A DNA stretch of 22,030 bases from JAWOLE01 sp035263845 (GCA_035263845.1 DATFQY010000030.1:1-22030), one strand, 5' to 3'; counted from the stretch's first letter, positions 1 to 8,555 are shown. Numbers and translations are program-made. The notes: generated by a model not told the origin, from the letters alone.

Positions 1-654
1 GGCCTCCTCCTCGCCGCGGTGCCTCCGCGCGAGGATCCACACGACGTCTTGATCACTCGCTCCGGCAAGGGGCTCGCGTCGCTCGCGCACGGCGCCCGCG
101 TTGGGACGGCCAGCCCGCGCCGCAAAGCTCAGCTTCTCGCCGCGAGACCGGACCTCGAGATCCTCGAGGCGCGGGGCAACGTGGACACCCGTCTGGCTCG
201 GCTCGCCGAAGGCCGCTTCGACGCGATCGTGCTCGCTCGCGCGGGGCTCGCGAGGCTGGGGCGCGCCGGCGAAGTCTCCGAGGTGCTGCCCGAGAGGGTC
301 CTCCTCCCGGCGGTCGGCCAGGGCGCGCTCGCGATCGTCGCGAGGGAGCAGGACGCGGAGATCCGCTCCATCCTCGCGGCGCTCGACCATCCGCCCTCGC
401 ACCAGGCGGTCGCCGCGGAGCGGAGCCTCCTCTCGACCCTCGAGGCCGGGTGCAAGGCGCCGGTCGCCGCGCTGGCCCGGGCATTCGATGGCGAGCTTCG
501 AATCACGGCGGGCGTCTTCTCCTTGGACGGCCGCCGGGCGCTGCGCGAGGAGTCTTCGGGGTCCTCCGGTGAGGCGCTCGCCGTCGGAAGGTCGGCTGCG
601 GAGAAGCTCCTTGCGCGCGGCGCCGGGGACCTGATGGCGGAGGCGGACCGATGA
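1..654 (+). CDS. hemC: Hydroxymethylbilane synthase (porphobilinogen deaminase), 3' part
   Basis: This enzyme joins four porphobilinogens into hydroxymethylbilane in the cytoplasm. The reading frame is open from base 1 (reads GLLLAAVPPREDP), so the gene starts upstream of the window and only about the last 217 of some 310 codons are present. Visible family motifs are VGTASPRRKAQ and ARGNVDTRLARL, the arginine-rich substrate and cofactor-binding stretches, then LPAVGQGALAI. EAGCKAPVAA carries the cysteine (codon 451-453) that binds the dipyrromethane cofactor. The catalytic aspartate region (the family's HSLKD motif) lies outside the window. A GTG at 19 is an internal valine, not the start. 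The stop overlaps the hemD start (ATGA at 651-654), so the two are translationally coupled. Identification is secure. Confidence 0.96.
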   Translation, partial: GLLLAAVPPREDPHDVLITRSGKGLASLAHGARVGTASPRRKAQLLAARPDLEILEARGNVDTRLARLAEGRFDAIVLARAGLARLGRAGEVSEVLPERVLLPAVGQGALAIVAREQDAEIRSILAALDHPPSHQAVAAERSLLSTLEAGCKAPVAALARAFDGELRITAGVFSLDGRRALREESSGSSGEALAVGRSAAEKLLARGAGDLMAEADR

Positions 655-1397
655 GCCTCCCGCGCGTGCTCGTCGTTCGGTCGGGAGCGAATCCGTTCGT
701 CCGGTTCGCTCCGAGCTCGAAGGTCGAGATCGTCGAGAAGGTCAGCCACTCGATCCAGCCCGTCGAACCGGCGCCCGGCGCCATCGCGTCTGCCTGTGAC
801 ATGGCGATCTTCACGAGCCAGGTAGCCGTCGAGAGAGCCTTCGGAGACGATGGACTATCCGCGGAGTTTCGCAGGGCGATCTCCGGGGCGCGCCTCGTCG
901 CGGTCGGATCGGTGACGGGGGAGGCCATCGAGTCGCGGGGGCTCGCCGTCGCGCTCGTCGCGATGGGCTCGGCCGACAGCGTCCTCGAGCACCTTCCGGA
1001 GGACCTGCGGGGCCAGCGGATCCTCCTTCCGTGCGGCGAGGACGCGGCGGCGGAGCTTCCCGAGCGGCTTCGCGCCCGGGGAGCACGGGTCACGCGGCTG
1101 GTCCTCTACCGGAAGGTCCCTAGCCCGTTCGATCCCGCGCTCGAGCGGGAGATCCTCGAGCGGCCCTTCGCGGCCTTCTGCGCGACGTCTCCCTCCGCGG
1201 GGAGCTGGCTTTTCGCCGGCGTCGGAGAGGCCGCGGCCGATCGCCTTCGCGCGACGCCCGCCGTCGTGCTGGGGCGATTCACCCGGCGGCTCCTCGAATC
1301 GCACGGCGTGCGGCGCATCGAGGTGACGGGCGAGGCGCGGTTCGCCGAGGCGGTGGCGCTGCTGGAGCACCTTGCGGCGGAGCCCGTCGGGACATAG
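651..1397 (+). CDS. hemD: Uroporphyrinogen-III synthase
   Basis: This enzyme cyclises hydroxymethylbilane with inversion of ring D to give uroporphyrinogen III. HemD is poorly conserved, but the 248-aa length and the segment order fit the family: an N-terminal LVVRSGANPF strand, IFTSQVAVE, AVGSVTGEAIESRGL, LPEDLRGQRILLPCGEDA, GARVTRLVLYRKV, then FCATSPSAGSWLF and VLGRFTRRLLESHGV near the end. The start ATG overlaps the hemC stop by four bases. Its position between hemC and hemB supports the call more than any single residue does. No truncation or frameshift is seen. Confidence 0.93.
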   Translation: MSLPRVLVVRSGANPFVRFAPSSKVEIVEKVSHSIQPVEPAPGAIASACDMAIFTSQVAVERAFGDDGLSAEFRRAISGARLVAVGSVTGEAIESRGLAVALVAMGSADSVLEHLPEDLRGQRILLPCGEDAAAELPERLRARGARVTRLVLYRKVPSPFDPALEREILERPFAAFCATSPSAGSWLFAGVGEAAADRLRATPAVVLGRFTRRLLESHGVRRIEVTGEARFAEAVALLEHLAAEPVGT

Positions 1398-1408
1398 ATT
1401 TCCGCGCC

Positions 1409-2395
1409 GTGACTTTCTTTCCGACGGTCCGCCTGCGGCGCCTGCGCCGGTCCCCGGCCCTCCGGGCCCTGGTGCGCGAGACGCGGCTGTCGCCCGACCG
1501 CTTCGTGACCGGCTTCTTCGTCAAGCACGGCCGGGGAGTGCGCGAGGAGATCTCGTCTCTCCCGGGGGTCTTTCGCTTCTCGCCGGACGAGGCCGTCGCC
1601 GAGGCTCAGGAGCTGGAATCTTTGGGAGTCCCGGCCGCGATCCTCTTCGGCATCCCGGACCGCAAGGACGACACAGGCTCGGAAGCGTGGAACGACGAGG
1701 CCGCGGTCCAGGAGACCGTGCGGCGCCTGAAGAAGGAAGTCCCGGGGATGCTCGTCGTCACCGACGTCTGTCTCGACGAGTACACCTCGCACGGCCACTG
1801 CGGTGTGATCCGCGACGGCGAGGTGGACAACGACGCGACCCTTCCCCTCCTGGCGAAGGCCGCGGTCTCGCAGGCCCGCGCCGGGTCGGACGTCGTCGCC
1901 CCGTCCGACATGATGGACGGCCGGGTCGCCGCGATCCGGCGGGCTCTGGACGAGAACGGTTTCGATCAGATCGCGATCCTGTCCTACTCGGCCAAGAGCG
2001 CGTCGGCCTTCTACGGGCCGTTCCGCGAGGCCGCTGACTCCGCTCCGAAGTTCGGCGACCGCCGCGGCTACCAGATGGACGCCGCCAACCGCCGCGAGGC
2101 GATGCGCGAGATCGAGATGGACCTGCGGGAGGGCGCCGACGTCGTGATGGTCAAGCCGGCGCTCTCTTACCTCGACGTCATCCGCGAGGCCCGCGCCCGC
2201 TTCGACGCCCCGATCGCGGCCTACAACGTCTCCGGCGAGTACGCCATGGTCAAGGCCGCGGCGGCGAAGGGCTGGATCGACGAGAAGCGAATCGTCCTGG
2301 AGATCCTGACGTCGATCGTCCGAGCGGGCGCCGACTTCATCCTGACCTACCACGCGAAGGACGCCGCCCGGTGGCTCAAAGACGGGATCGCGTAA
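1409..2395 (+). CDS. hemB: Delta-aminolevulinic acid dehydratase (porphobilinogen synthase)
   Basis: This enzyme condenses two 5-aminolevulinates to porphobilinogen. The 328-aa length is normal. The GTG start at 1409 is chosen because the N-terminus then reads FPTVRLRRLRRSPALRALVRET, as expected for HemB; no good ribosome binding site precedes it, so coupling to hemD, which ends 11 bases upstream, is likely. The two Schiff-base lysines are K196 (SYSAKSASAFYGPF) and K249 (VMVKPALSYLD). The metal site reads DVCLDEYTSHGHCG, with Cys121 and Cys131 present but Asp123 where the classical three-cysteine zinc enzymes have the middle cysteine. The magnesium-type DVALDP motif is not present either, so the metal preference is unclear. 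The end overlaps the hemL start. Confidence 0.97.
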   Translation: MTFFPTVRLRRLRRSPALRALVRETRLSPDRFVTGFFVKHGRGVREEISSLPGVFRFSPDEAVAEAQELESLGVPAAILFGIPDRKDDTGSEAWNDEAAVQETVRRLKKEVPGMLVVTDVCLDEYTSHGHCGVIRDGEVDNDATLPLLAKAAVSQARAGSDVVAPSDMMDGRVAAIRRALDENGFDQIAILSYSAKSASAFYGPFREAADSAPKFGDRRGYQMDAANRREAMREIEMDLREGADVVMVKPALSYLDVIREARARFDAPIAAYNVSGEYAMVKAAAAKGWIDEKRIVLEILTSIVRAGADFILTYHAKDAARWLKDGIA

Positions 2396-3690
2396 GCACC
2401 GCGCGCTCCAGCGCGCTGTTCCGCCGGGCGAAGAGGCTGATGCCGGGAGGGGTCTCGTCTCCCGTCCGGTCGTTCCGGTCGGTCGAAGGGGAGCCGTTCT
2501 TCGTCGTCTCGGGCAAGGGCGACCGGGTGCGCGACGCCGACGGGCGTTCCTACGTCGACTACGTGATGTCCTACGGGCCTCACCTCTTCGGCCACCAGCC
2601 CCCGTTCCTGAACCGGGCGCTCTCCCGGGCGATCCGCCGCGGCACCTCCTACGGAGCGCCGACCGACGCCGAGGTGCGCCTGGCCGAGCGGGTGGCGAAG
2701 ATGGTCCCGTCCGTCGAGATGGTGCGCTTCGTCAGCTCCGGCACCGAGGCGACGATGAGCGCGGCGAGGCTCGCGCGCGCCGCGACCGGCCGGAAACGGC
2801 TGATCAAGACCGAGGGCGGCTACCACGGTCACGCCGATTCCTACCTGGTGTCGGCGGGATCGGGCGTCGCGACGCTGGGGATTCCGGGAAGCCCCGGCGT
2901 TCCGCGCGAGATCGTGGAGCTGACGATCGTCGTGCCGTACAACGATCCGCCCGCGATCGAGGAGGCGTTCCGGCGCTATCCGGGGGAAATCGCCGCGGTC
3001 ATCCTGGAGCCGCTCGCGGCGAACATGGGGGTCGTGGAGCCGGTGAAGGGCTACCTCGAGGCCGTTCGGGAGATCACCCGGCGCGGCGACGCCCTCCTGA
3101 TCTTTGACGAGGTGATCTCCGGTTTTCGCCTGGCCGCGGGCGGCGCCCAGGAAGTCTTCGGAGTGGCGCCGGACCTGACGACGCTCGGCAAGATCCTCGG
3201 GGGCGGGCTCCCGGTCGGAGCGTACGGGGGCCGGCGAGATCTCATGGAGCAGGTGGCCCCCGCGGGGCCCGTCTACCAGGCCGGGACGCTCTCGGGGAAT
3301 CCGCTCGCGATGGCCGCTGGGATTTCTATGCTCCAGCAGATCCAGAATCGCCCGCCATACGCGGACTTGGAAAGCAAGGGCGCGCTGCTCGAGAAGCTCC
3401 TCGTGGAGAAGATCGGCGAGCTGGGTCTTTCGACGAAACTCTGCCTGGTGCGCCGAGGCTCGCTCCTGACACTGTTCTTCGCCGCCGGGCCGATGACCGA
3501 CTTCGCCTCCGTCAAGCGGTCGGACACGAAGCGCTACGCCTCCTTCTTTCACGAGATGAGGAAGCGGGGCATCTTCCTGCCTCCCGCGCAGTTCGAAGCC
3601 TGGTTCGTGTCCACCGCTCACACGGAGGCGGACCTGCGGCGCACCGCGCGCGCCGCCGGAGAGAGCCTGTCCATCGCCTTCGCGTCGTAA
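2371..3690 (+). CDS. hemL: Glutamate-1-semialdehyde 2,1-aminomutase
   Basis: This PLP enzyme makes 5-aminolevulinate from glutamate-1-semialdehyde, so the organism uses the C5 (tRNA-Glu) route to heme. The 439-aa protein shows the family N-terminus (ALFRRAKRLMPGGVSSPVRSF), SSGTEATMSAARLARA (about 122-137), the GGYHGHADS loop (149-157), IFDEVISGFR with Asp246 for the pyridine nitrogen, and the PLP lysine K274 in LGKILGGGLPVGAYGG. Later, AGTLSGNPLAMAAG is also typical. The only suitable start is GTG at 2371, inside the last codons of hemB (25-base overlap), which implies coupling. It is the last gene of the operon, and its end converges on the antiporter gene after 46 bp. Confidence 0.96.
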   Translation: MAQRRDRVSTARSSALFRRAKRLMPGGVSSPVRSFRSVEGEPFFVVSGKGDRVRDADGRSYVDYVMSYGPHLFGHQPPFLNRALSRAIRRGTSYGAPTDAEVRLAERVAKMVPSVEMVRFVSSGTEATMSAARLARAATGRKRLIKTEGGYHGHADSYLVSAGSGVATLGIPGSPGVPREIVELTIVVPYNDPPAIEEAFRRYPGEIAAVILEPLAANMGVVEPVKGYLEAVREITRRGDALLIFDEVISGFRLAAGGAQEVFGVAPDLTTLGKILGGGLPVGAYGGRRDLMEQVAPAGPVYQAGTLSGNPLAMAAGISMLQQIQNRPPYADLESKGALLEKLLVEKIGELGLSTKLCLVRRGSLLTLFFAAGPMTDFASVKRSDTKRYASFFHEMRKRGIFLPPAQFEAWFVSTAHTEADLRRTARAAGESLSIAFAS

Positions 3691-3736
3691 TTCGGCGTAA
3701 CGTGGCTCGGTAGCGCCCTCCAGCCTCTGGTCGTGC

Positions 3737-5716
3737 TCAACTCCCACGAAGAACTTCCAGGCTCTTTTCCAAAGCCGCGTCGGTTCCGAGAAGCAACAAC
3801 CGATCGTTCGCCTCGAGCGCGAACTCTCCGCCCGGCGTGACCACCGCCTTTCCGTCCCGGATCGCTGCGAGGACGATCGCGCCTCCCGCCGCGCGGAGCT
3901 CCAGCTCGCGAAGAGTCTTCCCCCTCGCCCGCCACTCCGGCCCGACCGAGACGAACTCCACGTGCGTCCCGCCGAGCGCCTCGTCGAGCCTTTGGGCCGC
4001 GACCTCGGGCGCGCGGAACCGGCGGAAGGCGTCCTCGCGGGAGCTGCGGATCTCCTCGGTCTCGGATTCGACCCACGGCAGGGGAAACCCGAGCCGGCGC
4101 AGCGTCCGCCCCGAGATCTCGAGCGAAGTCTCGAACTCCTCCGCCACGACCTCGTCGGCGCCGAGCGCTGAGAGCTCCGGGATCTCCGCAAGGTAGCGCG
4201 TCCGCGCAAGGAGGAAGATCCCCGGCGCCATCCCGCGGCACAGCGACAGCGTGTGCCGCGTCGCCCGGGGGTCCGACAGCAGGACGATCGCGGCCCTCGC
4301 GCGCTCGATTCCAGCGTGCCGCAAGACTGACGCGGCGGTCGTGTCGCCGTACTCGATCGGGACCGCCTTCGCCTTTCCCTTTCGGACCCGCTCGGGGTTC
4401 AGGTCCAGGACGCGGAACGGCACCTTAGCGCGGGCCAGCACGCGCGAGAGCGTCTCGCCCATGTGGCCGAAGCCGAAGATCACGACATGGCCCTCGGACG
4501 GCAGGCGCTCCCGGGTCGCCTCCGCGGCGGACCTCCTCTCGAAGCGACCGAGGGAGAGCCCGGCGACCCGGTCTCCGACGGCGTGGCCGAGCAGGAAGAG
4601 GAACGGCGTCGCGGCCATGGAGATGATCGTGGCCGCCAGCGTGACCTGGTACACGTCGTCCGAAACGAGACGGACGCTGCGTCCCTGGGCCAGCAGGACG
4701 AAGGCGAACTCGCCGATCTGGGCGAGCGAGATGCCCACGATCGCGGCGACCCTCGGCCCGTATCCCAGCGCGAGCGGCGCGACGGCGGCGACGGCGGACT
4801 TCCCGACCAGGACGAGGCCGAGCCCCGCCGCGACCGACCACGGGCGCGTCCACAGGATGCGCGCGTCGAAGAGCATCCCGACGGAGACGAAGAACAGGGC
4901 GTTGAAGGCGTCGCGGAACGGGGAGACGTCCGCCATCGCCTGGTGGCCGAAGTCGGAGTCCGAGACGACGAGGCCCGCGAGGAAGGCGCCGACGGCGAGC
5001 GACAGTCCCACGCGGGAAGTCGCCAGCGCAGTCGCGAGGACGAGCAGCAGGACGGCGAGCAGGAAAAGCTCCTTGCGGCGCGTCGCGGCCACGGCCTGGA
5101 GGATCCGGGGAACCAGGAACCTCGCCGCGACGAAGACGAGGGCCGCGGCGGCCGCTGCTTTCAGGAGCGCCAGCGCGGCGCCCAGGGGCCCGCCGCCCCT
5201 GCCCGCCAGCGGGGCAACGAGCAGGATCATCGGGACGACCATCAGGTCCCCGAAGACGTTGATTCCCACGAGAAGGCGACCGTGGGGCGAGTCGAGCTCT
5301 CGCTTCTCCGAGAGTAGCTGCAGGAGGACGACCGTCGAGCAGGTCACGACCAGGAACCCGAAGAAGAGGCTCTGGTTGAGCGGATAGCCGCGGAGGGCCG
5401 TCAGCGCCGCGGCCAGCGCGACGACCCCGCAGTACTGGATCGGCCCGGCGATCCAGACGGCGGGCCCCAGCTGACGCAGGCTCGAGAGCGGCAGCTCCAG
5501 GCCGACGGTGAAGAGGAGCAGGACGACGCCGACTTGGGCCAGGGACTCGACCGTGCCGACGTCCTCGACGAAGCCCAGCCCGTGGGGACCGAGCAGAACC
5601 CCGGCCAGCAGGAACCCGATCAGGGGCGGAACGTGAAAGCGGTTGAGCGCGTAGGCCGCGGCCAGCGCCGCCAGGAACACCAGCGCGAGGGGAGCCAGGA
5701 ACGTCGGCGAGCTCAC
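3737..5716 (-). CDS. CPA2-family cation:proton antiporter with TrkA-N and TrkA-C domains (Kef-like)
   Basis: This is a 659-aa inner-membrane transporter that exchanges K+ or Na+ for protons. Residues 1-385 hold about 12-13 hydrophobic segments of the Na/H-exchanger fold (LIGFLLAGVLLGPHGLG, LLLFTVGLEL, FFGFLVVTCSTVV, LAVGAFLAGLVVSDS, FFVSVGMLFD). The ion-site helix reads NVFGDLMVVP, with Asp157 preceded by glycine where E. coli KefB/C have glutamine. Residues about 409-530 are a Rossmann-type TrkA-N domain (GFGHMG at 415-420 and acidic D438 closing the second strand, suggesting NAD(H) binding). Residues about 580-657 match TrkA-C, a nucleotide-binding regulatory domain. The start is GTG; no strong ribosome binding site is visible. 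The transported ion cannot be decided. It is transcribed away from the peptide transporter across 39 bp. Confidence 0.92.
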   Translation of the reverse strand: MSSPTFLAPLALVFLAALAAAYALNRFHVPPLIGFLLAGVLLGPHGLGFVEDVGTVESLAQVGVVLLLFTVGLELPLSSLRQLGPAVWIAGPIQYCGVVALAAALTALRGYPLNQSLFFGFLVVTCSTVVLLQLLSEKRELDSPHGRLLVGINVFGDLMVVPMILLVAPLAGRGGGPLGAALALLKAAAAAALVFVAARFLVPRILQAVAATRRKELFLLAVLLLVLATALATSRVGLSLAVGAFLAGLVVSDSDFGHQAMADVSPFRDAFNALFFVSVGMLFDARILWTRPWSVAAGLGLVLVGKSAVAAVAPLALGYGPRVAAIVGISLAQIGEFAFVLLAQGRSVRLVSDDVYQVTLAATIISMAATPFLFLLGHAVGDRVAGLSLGRFERRSAAEATRERLPSEGHVVIFGFGHMGETLSRVLARAKVPFRVLDLNPERVRKGKAKAVPIEYGDTTAASVLRHAGIERARAAIVLLSDPRATRHTLSLCRGMAPGIFLLARTRYLAEIPELSALGADEVVAEEFETSLEISGRTLRRLGFPLPWVESETEEIRSSREDAFRRFRAPEVAAQRLDEALGGTHVEFVSVGPEWRARGKTLRELELRAAGGAIVLAAIRDGKAVVTPGGEFALEANDRLLLLGTDAALEKSLEVLRGS

Positions 5717-5755
5717 GGAAGAAAGATGCTAGCCTGATCGGTTAAAGGAGCCGGA
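5717..5755. promoter_or_regulatory. 39-bp divergent start region between antiporter and peptide transporter
   Basis: This gap separates the two outward-facing starts. AAAGGAG at 5744-5750 is a strong ribosome binding site for the ATG at 5756. The gap is too short for two separate full promoters plus leaders, so promoter elements must overlap each other or lie inside the opposing coding region. I see no convincing -35/-10 pair within it. Confidence 0.5.
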
Positions 5756-7303
5756 ATGACCACGACACCGCCCGCGCCCGCGCAAAAGCAGTGGTTGGGG
5801 CATCCCCGGGGGCTCTCGACCCTCTTCTTCACCGAGATGTGGGAGCGGTTCAGCTACTACGGGATGCGCGGCATCCTGCTGCTCTTCCTCGTCGCCGCGG
5901 CGCGCACCGGTGGGTTCGGCATGGACGACCGCACCGGGTCGGCCATCTACGGGCTGTACGTCGGGTTCGTTTACCTGATGGCCCTTCCCGGAGGATGGGT
6001 CGCGGACCGCATTCTCGGCCAGCGGCGCGCCGTCTTTCTGGGCGGCTGCATCATCGCGGCCGGCCACTTCTCGATGGCACTCCCGACCGTGCCTTCCTTC
6101 TACCTCGGCCTCGTCCTGATCGTCATCGGCACGGGCCTTCTCAAGCCCAACGTCAGCGCGATGGTCGCGGACCTGTACCCCGAGGGAGGCTCCCGCCGCG
6201 ACGCCGGCTTCTCGGTCTTCTACTCGGGAATCAACGTCGGAGCGCTCGCCGGTCCTCTCGTCTGCGGCTTCCTCGGCGAAAAGATCAACTGGCACCTCGG
6301 ATTCGGCGCGGCGGGGATCGGGATGATCCTGGGACTCATCCAGTACCGGGCCGGGGGAAAGTACCTGGGCAACGCGGGGCTGCGCCGGCCCGAGCCGTCC
6401 TCGCCGGAGTCGGCCGCCGCGATTCGGCAGCTGAAGCTCGGCGTCGGGATTTTCGCCGCGATCGTCGTCGCCGCGGCAGCCCTGCAGGCGGCGGGCCTCG
6501 TTCACTTGACCCTCTACGGCACGGCGAAGGCGACCGGCTTCTTCATGCTCGGACTCGCGATCGTCTACTTCGGCGCAATCATTCTGTTCTCGAAGCTCTC
6601 GGCTGCCGAGAAGAAACGGATCGTTCTCATCTTCGTCTTCTTCATGGCCGCGGTCCTCTTCTGGGCCGGGTTCGAGCAGGCAGGCTCCTCGTTGAACCTC
6701 TTCGCCGAGCGGCTCACCGACCGGATGATCCTGAGCTGGGAGATGCCGGCGTCCTTCCTGCAATCGGTCAACTCGATCTTCCTGATCATCCTCGCGCCGG
6801 TCTTCGGTGCGATCTGGATCCGCCTCGGCAGGCGCCAGCCTTCGACCCCGGCAAAGATGGGATACGGCCTGGTCTTCCTCGCGGGGGGATTCCTGCTCCT
6901 CGCGTGGGGCGCGAGCTTCACGACCGGAGGAGCGCGGGTCGGCGTGATGTGGCTGATCGGGACCTACTTCTTCCACACGGTCGGAGAGCTCTGCCTCTCC
7001 CCGGTCGGTCTTAGCAGCGTTACGAAGCTCGCGCCGCGAAGCCTGGTCGGCCAGTTGATGGGGACATGGTTCATGGGGACCGCGCTCGGCAACCTGATCG
7101 CGGGCCTGGCGGGCGGCGGATTCGAGGGAATGGGAGTGGGCGAGCTCTTCGTCGCGGTCGCCAAGGTCACCGGGATCGCCGGGCTTGTCCTGCTCGTCTT
7201 CTCCAAGCCGCTCAAGGCCATGATCGGAGGGCGCGGGGAGGACACCGTCGAACCGAGCCCGGAGCTCGCTTCCGCGCCTCGCGAGGGCGTCCTTCCGACC
7301 TGA
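5756..7303 (+). CDS. POT/PTR-family proton-coupled di-/tripeptide transporter
   Basis: This 515-aa inner-membrane major-facilitator protein probably imports di- and tripeptides with protons (the family role). Helix 1 carries the family motif TEMWERFSYYGMRG (ExxERFxYYG, E27-G36). The second signature region GTGLLKPNVSAMVADLYPEG followed by RRDAGFSVFYSGINVGA is intact, including the conserved lysine (K130). WVADRILGQRRA is the loop 2-3 motif. A central 195-225 loop and about 14 hydrophobic segments fit the bacterial POT layout. The last 25 residues are polar and variable. The start is set by AAAGGAG five bases upstream. Substrate range cannot be judged from sequence. Confidence 0.95.
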   Translation: MTTTPPAPAQKQWLGHPRGLSTLFFTEMWERFSYYGMRGILLLFLVAAARTGGFGMDDRTGSAIYGLYVGFVYLMALPGGWVADRILGQRRAVFLGGCIIAAGHFSMALPTVPSFYLGLVLIVIGTGLLKPNVSAMVADLYPEGGSRRDAGFSVFYSGINVGALAGPLVCGFLGEKINWHLGFGAAGIGMILGLIQYRAGGKYLGNAGLRRPEPSSPESAAAIRQLKLGVGIFAAIVVAAAALQAAGLVHLTLYGTAKATGFFMLGLAIVYFGAIILFSKLSAAEKKRIVLIFVFFMAAVLFWAGFEQAGSSLNLFAERLTDRMILSWEMPASFLQSVNSIFLIILAPVFGAIWIRLGRRQPSTPAKMGYGLVFLAGGFLLLAWGASFTTGGARVGVMWLIGTYFFHTVGELCLSPVGLSSVTKLAPRSLVGQLMGTWFMGTALGNLIAGLAGGGFEGMGVGELFVAVAKVTGIAGLVLLVFSKPLKAMIGGRGEDTVEPSPELASAPREGVLPT

Positions 7304-7458
7304 GAAGTCCGGGAAAATCCTGGCCGACGAGAGCGAAAATCGGTCGGGATCGAGCCTCGCAGGTCCAAGGAATGTCATCCACGTGTCCGAGAGCGTCACG
7401 TCCTCGCTCTTCAATCTCCCGAGCTTCCTCGATTTAATCTCTAGCGGAGAAAGGTTTA

Positions 7459-7484
7459 GCGGACCACGCGAGCAGAAGGTCCGC
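7459..7484. repeat. Perfect 7-bp inverted repeat upstream of the regulator promoter
   Basis: GCGGACC (7459-7465) and GGTCCGC (7478-7484) are perfect inverted arms with a 12-base spacer. A further GTCCGC lies at 7496-7501, just before the -35 element. It could be an operator, possibly for autoregulation by the LuxR-type regulator, or a transcript hairpin ending read-through from the transporter. There is no T-run after it, so a classical terminator is less likely. Confidence 0.5.
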
Positions 7485-7502
7485 AAATCCTCGAATGTCC
7501 GC

Positions 7503-7531
7503 TTGCCGGGCATACGGGTTGCTATTAATAT
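7503..7531 (+). promoter_or_regulatory. Sigma70-type promoter for the response regulator
   Basis: TTGCCG (7503-7508) and TAATAT (7526-7531) are separated by exactly 17 bp, close to the TTGACA/TATAAT consensus and standing out in GC-rich DNA. Transcription would start near 7538, leaving a leader of about 148 bases. Confidence 0.6.
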
Positions 7532-7568
7532 CGACTGATAGCGCCATGAGACAGGCTACGAGACATCG

Positions 7569-7599
7569 GCGGGTACCTCCCAGGGGAAAGACTACCCGC
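7569..7599 (+). other. Leader hairpin in the regulator transcript
   Basis: GCGGGTA (7569-7575) pairs with TACCCGC (7593-7599), leaving a 17-base loop that itself contains CTCCC and GGGGA segments able to pair. It lies about 70 bases before the ribosome binding site. No known riboswitch consensus is recognised. Confidence 0.35.
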
Positions 7600-7685
7600 G
7601 GTGCGGAAGCCGGTTTCATTTCGAAGTCAACGCGGGGGGATCGAAGGAACCCGCCGGGGACGACCCGGCCAGGAGGACCCCGAGG

Positions 7686-8450
7686 ATGAGCAGCATCGCC
7701 AGTCCCCCTCGCGTGACCCGATTCGGTTGGACCCATCCCTCGGGCAAGGGGCGGGCGAACGCCAACGCCCCCGCGGCCCCGGCGGTTCTCATCGCGACCT
7801 CGGACGTCCATTCCCGGACCCGCTGGAAGGAGGGGCTCGTCGGCACCTATCCGCTTCGCGAAGTCGCCGACAGGTCTTTCCTGGAGAAGAACATCGGAGT
7901 CTTGAACCCCGATGTTCTGCTCCTGGACATCGAGCTTCTCGGCGTCGACGGGATCGGCGACGGGCCGATCATCCGTGGACTCTCCAGGAACACGAAGATC
8001 GTTCTCCTGACGCCGCGGCCCAACGAGCTGGAAGGCGTTCGCGTCCTGAAAGCCGGCGCCAAGGGCTACTGCAAGAAGGACATCGACCCCCAGGTCCTTC
8101 GCAAGGTCGTGGACCGCGTCCATGACGGTGAGATCTGGGCCGAGCGCAAGTTGATCCCGAGGCTCCTCGAGGAGTACTCGCAGCACCCCGAGGAGAAGCC
8201 CGAGGGTCTGCCGAAGGCCGACGGCCGGCTGGATCTGCTCACGCGGCGCGAGCGGGAGATCGCATTCCTGATCGGCGCCGGCGCCTCGAACAAACAGATT
8301 GCGTCCAGGCTCCAGGTCGGGGAAGGAACGGTCAAGGCCCACCTGACCGCCATCTTCCGCAAGCTCGGCTTCTCCGACCGCCTCCAGCTCGGTCTCTTCC
8401 TCGTCAACCCGAACTGGGAAGAGCCTCGCCCGACCCCCTCCCGGGCGTAG
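7686..8450 (+). CDS. NarL/FixJ-type (LuxR-family) response regulator
   Basis: This is a 254-aa DNA-binding regulator. After a 32-residue low-complexity N-terminus, a receiver domain (about 33-150) has the phosphoacceptor Asp81 (VLLLDIELL), a conserved Thr109 (IVLLTPR) and a Lys130/131 switch lysine (GYCKKDI). The usual acidic pair at the start of the receiver is reduced to one acidic residue (TSD, D40). Residues 183-240 form a LuxR helix-turn-helix (LTRREREIAFLIGAGASNKQ, then VGEGTVKAHLTAIFRKLG). AGGAGG nine bases upstream supports the ATG. No histidine kinase is adjacent, so it is an orphan in this window. It points toward the beta-helix gene cluster and is the obvious candidate to control it, but that is inference from position only. 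Confidence 0.92.
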   Translation: MSSIASPPRVTRFGWTHPSGKGRANANAPAAPAVLIATSDVHSRTRWKEGLVGTYPLREVADRSFLEKNIGVLNPDVLLLDIELLGVDGIGDGPIIRGLSRNTKIVLLTPRPNELEGVRVLKAGAKGYCKKDIDPQVLRKVVDRVHDGEIWAERKLIPRLLEEYSQHPEEKPEGLPKADGRLDLLTRREREIAFLIGAGASNKQIASRLQVGEGTVKAHLTAIFRKLGFSDRLQLGLFLVNPNWEEPRPTPSRA

Positions 8451-8462
8451 CCGGATTCTTCC

Positions 8463-8484
8463 GGGGCCCGGGCCGCCGGGCCCC
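8463..8484 (+). terminator. GC-rich hairpin after the response regulator (possible terminator)
   Basis: GGGGCCCGG (8463-8471) pairs perfectly with CCGGGCCCC (8476-8484) around a GCCG loop, 13 bases after the regulator stop. The following bases (TTCGATCC) are not a proper T-run, so termination may be partial or factor-assisted. Confidence 0.45.
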
Positions 8485-8555
8485 TTCGATCCCAACCTTC
8501 CTTCCTGGGACCCGGCCCCTTCGGGCATCGAAAAAAACGCTCGACTCGACTAAGG

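Larger units (their letters stand above)
7304..7685 (+). other. 382-bp intergenic region upstream of the response regulator
   Basis: No gene is seen here; the small frames overlapping it have no recognisable protein features. It contains an inverted repeat (7459-7484), an unusually AT-rich spot (7522-7532) that forms a promoter, a leader hairpin (7569-7599) and the ribosome binding site AGGAGG (7671-7676) of the regulator. The first 130 bp after the transporter stop contain only weak hairpins and no convincing U-tract terminator. Confidence 0.6.

Noticed and set aside
1106..2353. A 415-codon minus-strand frame opposite hemD and hemB
   Set aside because: Both plus-strand genes are clearly real, and the antisense product is low-complexity Arg/Asp/Val sequence.
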